Made by a program: the position numbers and the translations under genes. The notes below the pieces were generated by a model. The model had not been told where the DNA came from and ran no database searches. It worked only from the letters and a program-made list of their open reading frames with translations. Positions 13,628 to 24,453 of a stretch of DNA of 34,501 nt are shown one piece after another; the stretch's first letter is position 1, and every line of letters starts with the position of its first letter. The stretch comes from Streptomyces sp. CT34. Its GTDB lineage: Bacteria; Actinomycetota; Actinomycetes; Streptomycetales; Streptomycetaceae. The stretch covers positions 1,053,302 to 1,087,802 of the forward strand of contig NZ_KN708638.1 of the NCBI RefSeq assembly GCF_000805335.1, read 5' to 3'.

Positions 13628-15099
13628 AGGCGGGTGCGTGCGTCATGAAGCGATTCCCTTTCCTCCGGGCGGACTTCACCGCCTCCCTCGTGGTCTTTCT
13701 CGTCGCCGTCCCGCTGTGCGTGGGGGTGGCCGTGGCGTCCGGCGTACCGGCGGAGCTGGGGCTGGTCACCGGCGTCGTCGGCGGGCTGCTCACCGGTCTG
13801 CTCCCCGGCAGCAGCTTTCAGGTCAGCGGCCCGGCCGCCGGGCTGACGGTGCTGGTCTTCGAGGCGGTCAAGGAGTACGGCCTGGGCGTGCTCGGAGCCC
13901 TCGTACTGGCCGCCGGGGTGCTCCAACTGGTCATGGGCGCGCTCAAGCTGGGGCGCTGGTTCCGGGCGATCTCGGTCGCCGTCGTGCAGGGCATGCTGGC
14001 CGGCATCGGACTGGTCCTGATCGCCGGGCAGCTCTACGCGCTCGCGGACGCCAGGGCGCCGGGCGGCGGCCTCGCCAACATCGGGGCGCTGCCGCGGCTG
14101 ATCGGCGACACCATCGGGTCCGGCACCGCGCGCTCCGCGCTCGCGGTCGGCGCCGGGACCATCGCCGTACTGGTGCTGTGGCCGCGCTGGCGCCGCGGGG
14201 CGCGGATGCTGCCGGCGCCACTGGCCGCGGTGGCGCTGGCCACGACGGCGGTCCGGGTGCTGGATCTGCCGGTCGCCCGGGTGCGGGTCAGCGGTCTGCT
14301 GGACGCGATCCAGCCGCCCGGTCCGGCGGACCTCGGCCGGCTGGCCGATGTGGGCGTACTGGGCACGGTGCTCGCCTTCGCGCTGATCGCGTCGGCGGAG
14401 TCGCTGTTCAGCGCGGCGGCGGTGGACCGGCTGCACGACGGGCCGCGTACCGACTACGACAGGGAGCTGATGGCCCAGGGGGCCGGCAACACCGTGTGCG
14501 GGATCCTGGGCGCGCTGCCGATGACGGCGGTGATCGTCCGCAGTGCCGCCAACGTCCAGGCGGGGGCCAGGACCAAGGCGTCGCGGGTGCTGCACGGAGT
14601 GTGGCTGCTGCTGTTCGCGGCGGCGTTCCCGGCCGCGCTGGGCGTGGTGCCGGTCGCCGCGCTGGCCGGTGTACTGGTGCACGCCGGCTGGAAGTTGCTC
14701 CCGCTGCGCGAGCTGCGTCCGCTGTGGCGGAAGCACCGCGGTGAGGCGGTGGTGCTGTTGGCGACCGCGATCGCCATCGTGACGGTGAACATGTTCGAGG
14801 GCGTGCTGATCGGGCTGCTGCTGGCCGTCGCCAAGACCGCCTGGGAGACCTCGCAGGTCCAGCTGGAGATCCACACACCGGAGCGGGACGGGCCCATCCG
14901 GGTGCGGGCGGTCGGCAACGCCACCTTCCTGCGGCTGCCCAAGCTGCTGGACCAGTTGGAGGCGCTGCCCGCCGACCGGGACGTGGAACTCGACGTGAGC
15001 GGTCTGCGCCATCTCGACCACGCCTGTGAGGCCGCGCTGGCGAACTGGGCCGAGCAGCACCGCCGGAGCCGGAGCCGGGCGGTCGAGCCGGTCTCCTGA
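13624..15099 (+). CDS. SulP-family anion transporter with C-terminal STAS domain
   Basis: 491 residues. The N-terminus FLRADFTASLVVFLVAVPLC begins the SulP membrane domain of about 12 helices, with VPAELGLVTGVVGGLLTGLL and the SulP-type SGPAAGLTVLVF segment. IASAESLFSAAAVDRLHDG and GNTVCGILGALPMTAVIVRS are core transport motifs. The last 90 residues (about 400-485), including DVELDVSGLRHLDHACEAAL, form a STAS domain. SulP proteins move sulfate, bicarbonate or other anions; the coupled carbonic anhydrase makes bicarbonate the likelier substrate. The GTG at 13624 overlaps the previous stop; the ATG at 13645 is an alternative start. A strong hairpin follows the gene. Confidence 0.9.
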   Translation: MKAGACVMKRFPFLRADFTASLVVFLVAVPLCVGVAVASGVPAELGLVTGVVGGLLTGLLPGSSFQVSGPAAGLTVLVFEAVKEYGLGVLGALVLAAGVLQLVMGALKLGRWFRAISVAVVQGMLAGIGLVLIAGQLYALADARAPGGGLANIGALPRLIGDTIGSGTARSALAVGAGTIAVLVLWPRWRRGARMLPAPLAAVALATTAVRVLDLPVARVRVSGLLDAIQPPGPADLGRLADVGVLGTVLAFALIASAESLFSAAAVDRLHDGPRTDYDRELMAQGAGNTVCGILGALPMTAVIVRSAANVQAGARTKASRVLHGVWLLLFAAAFPAALGVVPVAALAGVLVHAGWKLLPLRELRPLWRKHRGEAVVLLATAIAIVTVNMFEGVLIGLLLAVAKTAWETSQVQLEIHTPERDGPIRVRAVGNATFLRLPKLLDQLEALPADRDVELDVSGLRHLDHACEAALANWAEQHRRSRSRAVEPVS

Positions 15100-15141
15100 C
15101 CTGGCGCGCCCCGGCGCGCGGCAGGTCTGCAACGGAACGCG

Positions 15142-15177
15142 ACGGCGGAGCCGGAATCATCCGGCCGGCTCCGCCGT
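15142..15177 (+). terminator. Terminator of the carbonic anhydrase-SulP operon
   Basis: A 13-bp perfect stem (15142-15154 with 15165-15177) encloses the loop AATCATCCGG, 43 bases after the SulP stop. TTG follows, but there is no long T-run. Confidence 0.75.
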
Positions 15178-15249
15178 TGTGGGAGAGCAGAGACGGGGAG
15201 CGGAAGCGTGGAGTGACGGCCGGCGGTCGTCGACGAGGGGACGGACGGC

Positions 15250-15702
15250 ATGCCTCTTCAGGGAGAGTACGAACCGAGCCCGGCGCAGTGGGTGCGCGAC
15301 CAGGTCGCGCGGTACGAAGGCTCCGGCGGGACGGAGGGCACGACGCTGCGCGGACTGCCGGTGATCGTCCTCACCACCCGTGGCGCCAGGAGCGGGAAGA
15401 TCCGCAAGAGCCCGCTGATGCGGGTGGAGCACGACGGGGCGTATGCCGCGGTGGCGTCCATGGGCGGCGCGCCCCGGCACCCGGTCTGGTATCACAACGT
15501 GGTCGCCGACCCCCGGGTGGAGCTCCAGGACGGCCCGGTCCGGCGGGACATGGTCGCCCGTGAGGTCACCGGCGAGGAGAAGGCAGTGTGGTGGGCGCGG
15601 GCGGTGGAGGCGTTCCCCGACTACGCCGACTACCAGGCGAAGACGGACCGTCGGATACCGGTCTTCGTACTGGAGCCGGCGGGCGCCCCGCACTCGGGCT
15701 GA
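15250..15702 (+). CDS. F420-dependent nitroreductase/quinone reductase-like protein (Ddn family)
   Basis: 150 residues, the usual length for the deazaflavin-dependent nitroreductase (Ddn/FDOR-B) family. Diagnostic segments are [40 protein letters not shown] (coenzyme F420 phosphate and poly-glutamate binding), [20 protein letters not shown] and [20 protein letters not shown]. Members reduce quinones, nitroimidazoles or aflatoxins with reduced F420, which streptomycetes make. The physiological substrate is unknown. It is a monocistronic gene between a terminator and the convergent molybdate transporter; a weak hairpin is possible in the 122-bp gap after it. Confidence 0.9.
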   Translation: MPLQGEYEPSPAQWVRDQVARYEGSGGTEGTTLRGLPVIVLTTRGARSGKIRKSPLMRVEHDGAYAAVASMGGAPRHPVWYHNVVADPRVELQDGPVRRDMVAREVTGEEKAVWWARAVEAFPDYADYQAKTDRRIPVFVLEPAGAPHSG

Positions 15703-15824
15703 GCGCTCGGACGACCGGCACCGGCCCATGGCGACCGGCCGACTCCCTGCCCGGAGCGCGGCGTTCGGTACGGGCCCACCGTGCGGTCGGGCCGCGCCGC
15801 GGGACCACCGCCGCCGGTCCGCCC

Positions 15825-17834
<2,010 letters not shown>

Positions 17835-17928
17835 CGGGGTTCCCGGGATCGGTGCGGGCCGGCGGACGGCGGGAGCGTACGGGGCGGTCCGCTCCCCCGA
17901 GCCGGACCGTCCCGTGCGTCCGCGGCGG

Positions 17929-18723
17929 CTACGGCTTCTGGAAGCCCGCCTGCTGGAGCAGCTGCTGCGCCTCCGGCGTGCTCAGCCACTTCACGAACGC
18001 GGCTGCCGCGTCCGTGTGCCGGGAGGTCTTCAGGGTCGCGGCCGGGTAGGCGGCGACGGCGTTCTGCGCGTCGGGGATGTCGATCGCGTCGACCTTCTTC
18101 GGGGCGGTGGCCGCGTCGGTCTTGTAGACGATGCCGGCGTCCGCCTCACCGAGTTCGACCTTGCTGAGGACGGCGCGGACGTTGGTCTCCTGCGAGACCG
18201 GCTTGACGGTGAGCTTCTGGGCGTCGAGCACCTTCTTGCCGTAGCGGCCGACCGGCACCTCGGGTGCCGCCAGCACGACCTTCAGCTTGCTGTCGGCCAG
18301 GTCCTTGAGGCCGCCGACCTTCTTCGGGTTGCCCGGAGCGGTGGCGATGACCAGGCGGTTCCGGGCGATGACGGTGGGCGTGCCGGTGTCCGCCTTCAGC
18401 CCGTCCATGGTCTTGGTGTCGGCGGTGACCAGCGCGTCGGCGGGGGCGCCCTGCTTGACCTGGGCGGCCAGCTCCTGGGAGCCGGCGAAGGAGAAGTCGA
18501 GCTTGATGCCCGGGTGTTCCTTCTCGTAGACCGCGCCGGCCTTCTTGAAGACGTCGGTCAGCGAGGCGGCGGCGAGCACCGTGAGGTCCGTCTTGGCGGT
18601 GCTGCCGCCGGACGCACCGCTGCTGTCCTTCTTGCCGCTGTCGCCGCAGGCGGCGAGCGGGACGAAGAGGGCGGCGGTGACGACGGCCGCGGCGGCGCGG
18701 CGGGCGGTGAGGAGGTGGGACAT
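17929..18723 (-). CDS. modA: Molybdate-binding lipoprotein ModA
   Basis: 264 residues. A lipoprotein signal peptide ends at the lipobox L-A-A-C (Cys26), so the protein is anchored on the outer face of the membrane. The mature protein has the ModA pattern: [93 protein letters not shown] and VYKTDAAT. The Ser/Ala residues of AASLTD and the SFAGSQ segment form the oxyanion pocket. It delivers molybdate to the ModBC fusion encoded just downstream. The ATG at 18723 has AAGGAGT about 8 bases upstream. The gene ends [20 protein letters not shown], the normal family end. Confidence 0.95.
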   Translation of the reverse strand: MSHLLTARRAAAAVVTAALFVPLAACGDSGKKDSSGASGGSTAKTDLTVLAAASLTDVFKKAGAVYEKEHPGIKLDFSFAGSQELAAQVKQGAPADALVTADTKTMDGLKADTGTPTVIARNRLVIATAPGNPKKVGGLKDLADSKLKVVLAAPEVPVGRYGKKVLDAQKLTVKPVSQETNVRAVLSKVELGEADAGIVYKTDAATAPKKVDAIDIPDAQNAVAAYPAATLKTSRHTDAAAAFVKWLSTPEAQQLLQQAGFQKP

Positions 18724-18824
18724 GGTGCGGGACTCCTTGGGACGCGGGGCGACGGGGTCGCCCCGGCGGTCGGGGACATAGCCGCGCCGTGGACGGGCGA
18801 CGCCGCTGGTGCGGATCGGCCGGT

Positions 18825-18845
18825 CCCGTCGTCGGGAACGACGGG
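18825..18845 (-). terminator. Hairpin after the first HTH-Mop gene
   Basis: CCCGTCGT (18825-18832) pairs with ACGACGGG (18838-18845) around a 5-base loop. On the minus strand it lies 42 bases beyond the regulator stop and before modA, so it may end the regulator transcript. Confidence 0.5.
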
Positions 18846-18887
18846 GGATGGACCGGCCGGTGGTGCCACGGGGGGTTGGGTGGCGGC

Positions 18888-19283
18888 TCAGGTGCGGTCG
18901 ATGTGCACGCTGGTGGATTTCACCCGGGCGGTGGCCTGCATCCCCACCTCCAGGCCGAGTTCCTCCACCGCCTCACGGGTCAGCAGGGACACCAGGCGGT
19001 GCGGTCCGGCCTGGATCTCGACCTGGGCGGCGACGTCGCCGAGCTTGACGGCGGTGACGATGCCGGGGAAGGCGTTGCGCGCGGAGGTGTAGGAGGGGTC
19101 CTCCTCACCGCCCGCGGTCTGGCCGACCTCGATGGAGAAGGCGGCGAGGTCCCGGCCGTCGATGAGGCGGCGCCCGCTCTCGTCGCGGTGGGTGGCCACC
19201 TTCCCGGCGTCCGCCCAGCGGCGGGCGGTGTCCGGGCTGACGCCCAGCAGACGCGCCGCCTGGCCGATCGTGTAGGACTGCAT
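18888..19283 (-). CDS. Molybdate-responsive regulator: MerR/excisionase-type HTH fused to a Mop domain (copy 1)
   Basis: 131 residues from the ATG at 19283; a TTG at 19292 would add three. Residues 1-50 form a helix-turn-helix of the excisionase/MerR type: [20 protein letters not shown], then [20 protein letters not shown]. Residues 62-131 form a Mop/TOBE domain ([20 protein letters not shown] through [19 protein letters not shown]), which binds molybdate or tungstate. This HTH-Mop layout differs from E. coli ModE but should do the same job. No Shine-Dalgarno is visible, and TATCTT at 19296-19291 suits a leaderless transcript. It sits upstream of modA and next to the divergent di-Mop gene. 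A close paralogue is encoded at 26117-26524. Confidence 0.9.
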   Translation of the reverse strand: MQSYTIGQAARLLGVSPDTARRWADAGKVATHRDESGRRLIDGRDLAAFSIEVGQTAGGEEDPSYTSARNAFPGIVTAVKLGDVAAQVEIQAGPHRLVSLLTREAVEELGLEVGMQATARVKSTSVHIDRT

Positions 19284-19290
19284 GTGCGAC

Positions 19291-19321
19291 AAGATATGAG
19301 GTATTGGCTCGCATTTACAAT
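19291..19321 (-). promoter_or_regulatory. Candidate promoter and molybdate operator of HTH-Mop copy 1
   Basis: On the minus strand TTGTAA (19320-19315) and TATCTT (19296-19291) are 18 bp apart and the -10 ends 7 bases before the ATG. The -35 lies within GGCTCGCATTTACAAT (plus strand, 19306-19321), which recurs with 14 of 16 matches at 24469-24484 in front of the xdh operon. Confidence 0.45.
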
Positions 19322-19496
19322 TCTTAAGGCGAAGCTATATGGCAGATGCCACCCTTATTGGAGGATGGGCCAATGGCCCGCCGGGGCAGCCGGAGATCCT
19401 GAATGCCGTGGGCTGTGGGTCCTATCGGTCCTTATATCGAAGCCGAATGCCAAAAGGAATCCGTGCGATCGCGCGGCTAAAGTGACGAAGAGCCAG

Positions 19497-19510
19497 CAGG
19501 AAATTTCCTG
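19497..19510. promoter_or_regulatory. 14-bp perfect palindrome upstream of the molbindin gene
   Basis: CAGGAAATTTCCTG is a perfect dyad 28 bp before the molbindin start, in an otherwise GC-rich context. It could be an operator for a dimeric regulator. The rest of 19293-19538 is relatively AT-rich and holds no gene that I can see. Confidence 0.4.
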
Positions 19511-19538
19511 ACATTCTCGTCGCAATGAGGCATTTCCC

Positions 19539-19967
19539 ATGAGTCTGAGCATCCGCAACCAGATCCCCGGCACCGTCCTCTCCGTCACCTCCGGGGAAGT
19601 CATGGCGACCGTCAAGGTGCGTCTCACCGGCGGCCAGGAAATCACCGCCGCCGTCACGCTGGAGGCGGTCAACGACCTCGGTATCACGGCCGGTTCGGTG
19701 GTCCGCACCCTTATCAAATCCACCGAGGTCGCCCTGTCCACCGGCCCGGTCGACGGGGTCAGCATCCGCAACCAGCTCCCGGGCACGGTCGTCGGCGTGG
19801 CCACCGGCGGCGCCATGGCCGGGGTCAAGGTCGCCGTCGCGGGCGGCGAGCTGACCGCGGCGATCACGAAGGACGCCGCCGAGGACCTGAGGCTGGCCGC
19901 CGGCGTCGAGGTGACCGCGCTGATCAAGTCCACCGAGATCGCACTCGCCGCCGACGGCCGGGGCTGA
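19539..19967 (+). CDS. Di-Mop molbindin (molybdate-binding storage/sensor protein)
   Basis: 142 residues made of two tandem Mop domains. Domain 1 (about 1-68) reads LSIRNQIPGTVLSVTSGEVM through VRTLIKSTEVAL; domain 2 (about 75-138) repeats it as VSIRNQLPGTVVGVATGGAM through VTALIKSTEIAL. The SxRNxxPG and LIKSTE-AL motifs are the molybdate-binding signatures. Stand-alone di-Mop proteins assemble into hexamer-equivalent rings that bind several molybdate ions and are thought to buffer intracellular molybdenum. ATGAGG about 8 bases upstream is a weak ribosome-binding site. It is divergent from the HTH-Mop regulator, so it is probably a member of the same regulon. Confidence 0.93.
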   Translation: MSLSIRNQIPGTVLSVTSGEVMATVKVRLTGGQEITAAVTLEAVNDLGITAGSVVRTLIKSTEVALSTGPVDGVSIRNQLPGTVVGVATGGAMAGVKVAVAGGELTAAITKDAAEDLRLAAGVEVTALIKSTEIALAADGRG

Positions 19968-19993
19968 CCCGCCCAAGGACCCACCGGAAAGTC

Positions 19994-20521
19994 CTATGGC
20001 CAGGGCAGCGGCTCATCCGGGGCGGGGCAGGGCCCGCACCAGATGCCGGTGATCGCGCTGATGTAGCGCGCCCCGCAGCGGTCGGACGGCACCACCAGCT
20101 GGCTGCCCGTCGCGTCCAGCGGCCGGCCGTCCAGCGCCGTGGCCAGCAGGATCGGCGCGTCGCCGAAGTCGGCGTCGATCTCGGCCCAGGACAGCACCGT
20201 GTGGTGCCCGTCCCCGCCGGTGACGGTCAGCAGGTAGCGGGAGCGGTCCTTGCGCCGCCGGGCGTCGAAGGCCGGCTCCGCGTCGTCCAGCACGTCCCGC
20301 AGCAGCGGCCCGTCGAAGGTGTGGTGCTGCGGCCCGTTCGTGGCGCAGTCGAAGACCACCGCGGCGTGCCGCTGCGGCCAGCGCTCCCGCAGGTCGGCGA
20401 CGGTCAGGGCCAGCGGGTGCCGGAGCCGGCCGCTGATCAGGAAGCTCTGGGGAGCGTCGGGGACGTCCAAGGGTGCGTCGGGTACGGCGGCGGGGCGGGG
20501 TGGCGGGCTCGGTCGGCTCAT
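19994..20521 (-). CDS. Sulfite-oxidase-fold molybdopterin-binding protein
   Basis: 175 residues. This is the short oxidoreductase-molybdopterin (Oxidored_molyb) domain seen in many actinobacteria: FLISGRLRHPLALTVADLRE, AVVFDCATNGPQHHTFDGPL (with the Cys that ligates molybdenum in the sulfite oxidase family), LLRDVLDDAEP, TVLSWAEIDADFGDAPILLA, and LVVPSDRCGARYISAITGIW. It should bind the molybdenum cofactor; the substrate and redox partner are unknown. The ATG at 20521 has AAGGGGA about 7 bases upstream. Upstream in-frame residues look non-coding. It follows the xdh operon on the same strand by 197 bp, a stretch with AT-rich patches around 20580-20640 that may hold its own promoter. Confidence 0.85.
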   Translation of the reverse strand: MSRPSPPPRPAAVPDAPLDVPDAPQSFLISGRLRHPLALTVADLRERWPQRHAAVVFDCATNGPQHHTFDGPLLRDVLDDAEPAFDARRRKDRSRYLLTVTGGDGHHTVLSWAEIDADFGDAPILLATALDGRPLDATGSQLVVPSDRCGARYISAITGIWCGPCPAPDEPLPWP

Positions 20522-20718
20522 TCTGGTCCCCTTGAAGCGGTCCGCGGGGTGGCTGCCTGCCTCCTGTGATGCCCCATCGTCGCGCGAATCAATCACATAT
20601 GCCATCCCGATGCGTATGTTTCCCTTGCGTAAGTGAGAGGAAAGCGGACAAGAGGGCAGCAGGTCGGAGGCCGCCCCCGGTACGGCCCCCGAGCACACCG
20701 CCCCCGGTCACCGGCCGC

Positions 20719-23514
20719 TCACACCGACCCCTCGCGCGCGGGGTGCCGCCGCGCCGGCCGGCCCTCCGCGCCGCCGGCGGCGCGGTGCTCCTCCAGGGCC
20801 AGCCACACCTCGTCGCGGAGGAAGGGCACCTCGGTGAAGCGCACCCCGGTGGCGTCCCGCAGCGCGTTGCCGAAGGCCGGGGCCACCGGGTTGAACGGGC
20901 TCTCGCTCATCGACTTGGCGCCCAGCGGACCGATGGCGTCCGAGGTCTCCGAGAAGTGCACCTCGGTGCGCGGGACATCGGCGTAGGCGGGCAGCCGGTA
21001 GCGGCGGAAGGCGGGGGTGAGGACCTTGCCGCCGCCGTCGACCAGAACCTGTTCGAAGAGGGTCGCGCCGAGCGCCTGCGCCACACCGCCCTCGACCTGG
21101 CCGCGGCACTGCATCGGGTTCATGACCTTGCCCGCGTCGGCCGAGTGGACACTGCGCAGGATCCTGATCTCACCCGTGCCGGGGTCCACGGCGATCCGGA
21201 ACCACTGGGCGTTGAAGGCCACCGAGCGCGGTGAGCCGCCCCAGTGCCCGGCCGCCGCCAGCTCCACCGCCTTCTCCCGCGCGGCTTGGTGGAGTTCCTT
21301 GAGCGAGACCGGCCGCCCGTCGCACTCCACCGCGTCCGCCAGCAGCCGGCACAGGCTCCGCGGGGTCCTGGAGTGCTCCGCCGCGAACGACAGGATCCGC
21401 TCCGCCAGCCCGTTGGCCGCCTTCATCACCGCCTTGCCGGCCACCACCGTGCCGGCCGAGCCGAACGCGCCGGTGTCGTGGCGCACCACGTCGGTGTCGG
21501 ACTGCCGGATGGCGATCCGGTCGACGGTGGTGCCCAGCGCGCCGGCGGTGATCTGCTGGTGGACGGTGGTGGTGCCGTTGCCGAACTCCGCGGTGCCGAC
21601 GGCGATGTCGTACGTGCCGTCCTCCAGGAGCGTCACGGTGGCGTCGGCGTAGTGGCCGCCGGGCGGGCCGGTGGCGATCATCGACATCGCGGTGCCCTGG
21701 CCGACCAGCCAGCCCTCGGGGGCGTCCTCGGCGCTGCGGTCGGCGGCGATGGCGTCCCGGACGACCTGGAGGCACTGGTCGAGGCCGTAGCTGGCGATGT
21801 GCAGGTCCTCCTCCTCGCCGCCGGGGCTGATCATGTGCTCCCCGGGACCGACGATGTTGCGCTCGCGGAAGACCAGCGGATCGATGCCCAGGCGCCGGGC
21901 GAGCTCGTCCATCGCCGACTCGACGGCGAAGGTGACCTGGCCCAGGCCGTAGCCGCGGAACGCGCCGGCCGGGACACAATTCGTGTAGACGGAGAAGGCG
22001 TCGACCTTCTTGTGGGGCGCGCGGTAGACGGCCAGCGATTCGCCGACACTGTGGAACATCACCGCAGGTCCGTGGTTGCCGTACGCGCCGGTGTTGGCGA
22101 CCACCCGCAGCCGAAGGGCCGTCAGGGTGCCGTCCCGCCTCGCGCCGGCCTTGATGCCGATGGTGAACGGGTGCCGGGTGGTGGCGCCGAAGAACTGCTC
22201 GGCGCGGGTGAACTCCAGCTTCACCGGCCGGCGCAGCCGCATCGCGGCCAGCACCACGATGTCCTCGGTCAGCATCTCCTGCTTGCCGCCGAAGCCTCCG
22301 CCGACCCGGCCGGCGACCACCCGGACCTCGTCCTGTGGCAGGTCGTAGAGCGCGCACAGGGCGCGCCGGGTCAGGAACGGGACCTGGGTGCTGGAGCGGA
22401 CCACGATCCGTTCGCCGTCGCCGTCCTCCTTCTCCTCGAAGTAGGCGAGGGCGCCGTGGGTCTCCAGGCTGGCGTGCTGCACCCGTTGGGTCCGGAACGT
22501 CTCCTCGTAGACGAGGTCGGCGTCCGCGAAGCCCTGCTCGACGCTGCCGACCTCGCCGTGCACCTCGCCGACGACGTTGTTCCCGGCGCGGGCGATCCGG
22601 GCCTCCGGGCCCTTGGGGTGGATCACCGGGGCGCCGGGCCGCATCGCCTCCTCCGGGTCGAGGACGTACGGCAGTTGCTCGTACTCGACGGCGATACGGC
22701 GGCAGCCCTCCTCGGCGGCGCCCTCGCTGTCGGCGACCACGGCCGCCACCCGCTGCCCGACGAACCGGACCACGTCGTCCAGCACCCGGGTGTCGTCCGG
22801 GTCCTCGGTGGGGTGCTCGTGCCGGGCCGAGGAGAACAGCCGCTCGGGGGCGTCATGGTGGGTCAGGACGAGGTGCACGCCGGGGACGCGCAGCGCCGCC
22901 GCGGTGTCGAGGGAGACGATCCGGGCGTGCGGGTGCGGGGAGCGCAGCAGCTTCATGTGGAGCAGCCCCTCGACCTCGATGTCGAAGGTGTAGCGGGCGG
23001 TGCCGGTGACCACCTTCGGCCCGGCCGGGGCGCCCAGGTTGCGGCCGACCGACTGCCCGGGGCGGGGTTCCTCGACGTGCCGGGCACCGCGGATGGCGTC
23101 CTCGATCGCCCGATAGCCGGTGCAGCGGCAGAGGTTGCCCTTCAACGCCCGGGGCAGGTCGCCGAGTTGGTCCTCGGTCAGCTTCGCCGTCGTCATCAGG
23201 AAGCCGGCCGTGCAGAATCCGCACTGGAAGCCCTGGGCATCGAGGAACCTGCGCTGTACGGGGTGGAGTTCGCCGTCCGGCTCGGCCAGCCCCTCGACGG
23301 TGGTGACCCGGCGGCCCTCGGCCCGCACCGCCGGATAGAGGCAGCTGTGCACCGGCTCGCCGTCGACATGGACCGTGCAGGCCCCGCAGTCACCGGCGTC
23401 GCAGCCCTTCTTCACGCCGAACCAGCCGCGGTCGCGGAGGTAGGTGCGCAGGCACTGGCCGGGGCGGGGCTCGGTGTCGAAGAGCCGGTCGTTGACATGG
23501 ATGGCGAAGCTCAT
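20719..23514 (-). CDS. Xanthine-dehydrogenase-family protein: fused [2Fe-2S] and molybdopterin subunits
   Basis: 931 residues. Residues 1-160 hold two [2Fe-2S] clusters: Cys38, 43, 46 and 58 in KKGCDAGDCGACTVHVDG plus HSC, then GFQCGFCTAGF and NLCRCTGYRAIEDAI. Residues 170-920 are the molybdopterin subunit: VGRNLGAPAGPKVVTGTARY (Ald_Xan_dh_C entry), VQHASLETHGALAYFE, GRVGGGFGGKQEM, PAGAFRGYGLGQVTF, and the C-terminal LGAKSMSESPFNPVAP with the catalytic-type Glu. It hydroxylates a purine or related heterocycle, using the FAD subunit encoded just upstream (ATGA overlap). The [2Fe-2S]-Mo fusion is unlike the three-polypeptide form. Purines are inferred only from the PucR neighbour. No XdhC-type chaperone is in the window. 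Confidence 0.92.
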   Translation of the reverse strand: MSFAIHVNDRLFDTEPRPGQCLRTYLRDRGWFGVKKGCDAGDCGACTVHVDGEPVHSCLYPAVRAEGRRVTTVEGLAEPDGELHPVQRRFLDAQGFQCGFCTAGFLMTTAKLTEDQLGDLPRALKGNLCRCTGYRAIEDAIRGARHVEEPRPGQSVGRNLGAPAGPKVVTGTARYTFDIEVEGLLHMKLLRSPHPHARIVSLDTAAALRVPGVHLVLTHHDAPERLFSSARHEHPTEDPDDTRVLDDVVRFVGQRVAAVVADSEGAAEEGCRRIAVEYEQLPYVLDPEEAMRPGAPVIHPKGPEARIARAGNNVVGEVHGEVGSVEQGFADADLVYEETFRTQRVQHASLETHGALAYFEEKEDGDGERIVVRSSTQVPFLTRRALCALYDLPQDEVRVVAGRVGGGFGGKQEMLTEDIVVLAAMRLRRPVKLEFTRAEQFFGATTRHPFTIGIKAGARRDGTLTALRLRVVANTGAYGNHGPAVMFHSVGESLAVYRAPHKKVDAFSVYTNCVPAGAFRGYGLGQVTFAVESAMDELARRLGIDPLVFRERNIVGPGEHMISPGGEEEDLHIASYGLDQCLQVVRDAIAADRSAEDAPEGWLVGQGTAMSMIATGPPGGHYADATVTLLEDGTYDIAVGTAEFGNGTTTVHQQITAGALGTTVDRIAIRQSDTDVVRHDTGAFGSAGTVVAGKAVMKAANGLAERILSFAAEHSRTPRSLCRLLADAVECDGRPVSLKELHQAAREKAVELAAAGHWGGSPRSVAFNAQWFRIAVDPGTGEIRILRSVHSADAGKVMNPMQCRGQVEGGVAQALGATLFEQVLVDGGGKVLTPAFRRYRLPAYADVPRTEVHFSETSDAIGPLGAKSMSESPFNPVAPAFGNALRDATGVRFTEVPFLRDEVWLALEEHRAAGGAEGRPARRHPAREGSV

Positions 23515-24353
23515 CGGAGGCTCTCCCTGGTGGGTTCCCGGCCGTGGGTGAGTTCGGAGCGGACCTCCTCGGCGAGCCGCAGCGCCATGTGCCGCCGCCA
23601 GACGGGCAGTCCGTGGATGTCGTCGCACCACTCGTCGTCGGGGACGGCCCGCTCCAGGGCGCCGCGCAGCGCGGCGGCGCCCGGCGGCGCCGGGAACCAG
23701 CGGCGGAACGGCCGTACGGTGGCGGCCGTGACGGTGACGGCCAGTGAGCCGTCCAGCGGGTCGTGGGCGCCGATGACCAGCGCGCCGGAGCGGCCGAGGC
23801 CGTAGAGGGAGACCTGGCGGAACGCCGTACGGCAGGTCAGCGCCCGGGCGGGCAGGGTGACCGAGCGCAGCAGCTCGCCCGCGCCGAGGTCCTTGCGGCC
23901 GGCGCCGGTGATGAAGTCGGCGACCTTGGCGCGGCGCAGCGAGCCGTCCTGGGCCTGGAGCAGGCAGCTGCCGTCGAGTGCGGCGGTCAGCGAGATCATC
24001 GGCCCGGCGGGCAGGCCGTTGCAGAGGTTGCCGCCGACGGTCGCCATGTTCCAGATCTTGAAGGAGGCCAGGAAGGCGCGGCAGCACTGCTCGAAGAGGG
24101 GTGCCGCCGGAGCCCGGAAGGTGGCCGCGAAGCGGGAGAGCTGGGCGATGGTGCAGGTCGCGGCGATCTCCAGCGAGCCGTCCGGGAGTTGCCTGACCGG
24201 CTCCCAGCCCATCCGGCTCAGGTCCACCAGCCGCCGGATATGCGGCTGCGGCTCGGAGAAGAGGTAGGTGCCGCCGCCCAGCCAGGCGTCGCCGGTGCGC
24301 CATGGGGTGCGCTGCCGGGCGTCGCGCACCTCCAGCACCGTGTTCAGATCCAT
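23511..24353 (-). CDS. FAD-binding subunit of the xanthine-dehydrogenase-type enzyme
   Basis: 280 residues with the FAD_binding_5 / CO_deh_flav_C architecture. FAD contacts are visible in WLGGGTYLFSEPQP (variant of GGTDL) and NMATVGGNLCNGLPAGPMIS (the ATVGGNL...A segment). The C-terminal part includes FRQVSLYGLGRSGALV. It passes electrons from the [2Fe-2S]-Mo polypeptide to NAD+ or another acceptor. It is the first gene of the operon, and its stop overlaps the next start (ATGA), which ties the subunits together. The ATG at 24353 is chosen because MDLNTVLEVRDARQRTPWRT is the natural family start, although no good Shine-Dalgarno sequence precedes it. Confidence 0.9.
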   Translation of the reverse strand: MDLNTVLEVRDARQRTPWRTGDAWLGGGTYLFSEPQPHIRRLVDLSRMGWEPVRQLPDGSLEIAATCTIAQLSRFAATFRAPAAPLFEQCCRAFLASFKIWNMATVGGNLCNGLPAGPMISLTAALDGSCLLQAQDGSLRRAKVADFITGAGRKDLGAGELLRSVTLPARALTCRTAFRQVSLYGLGRSGALVIGAHDPLDGSLAVTVTAATVRPFRRWFPAPPGAAALRGALERAVPDDEWCDDIHGLPVWRRHMALRLAEEVRSELTHGREPTRESLR

Positions 24354-24453
24354 GCCGCCGAGTGAAGCAACGCGGCGGGGGTCGGCACGACTGGTCCGCA
24401 GCACGGAAAAAGCACCAACGGCGCGGCTCGTACCTGGATGATCAACCAAGAGG

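Noticed and set aside
23515..24303. Longer Mo-subunit frame extending upstream of 23514
   Set aside because: It is an out-of-frame shadow of the FAD subunit; the [2Fe-2S] domain begins naturally at MSFAIHVNDR.
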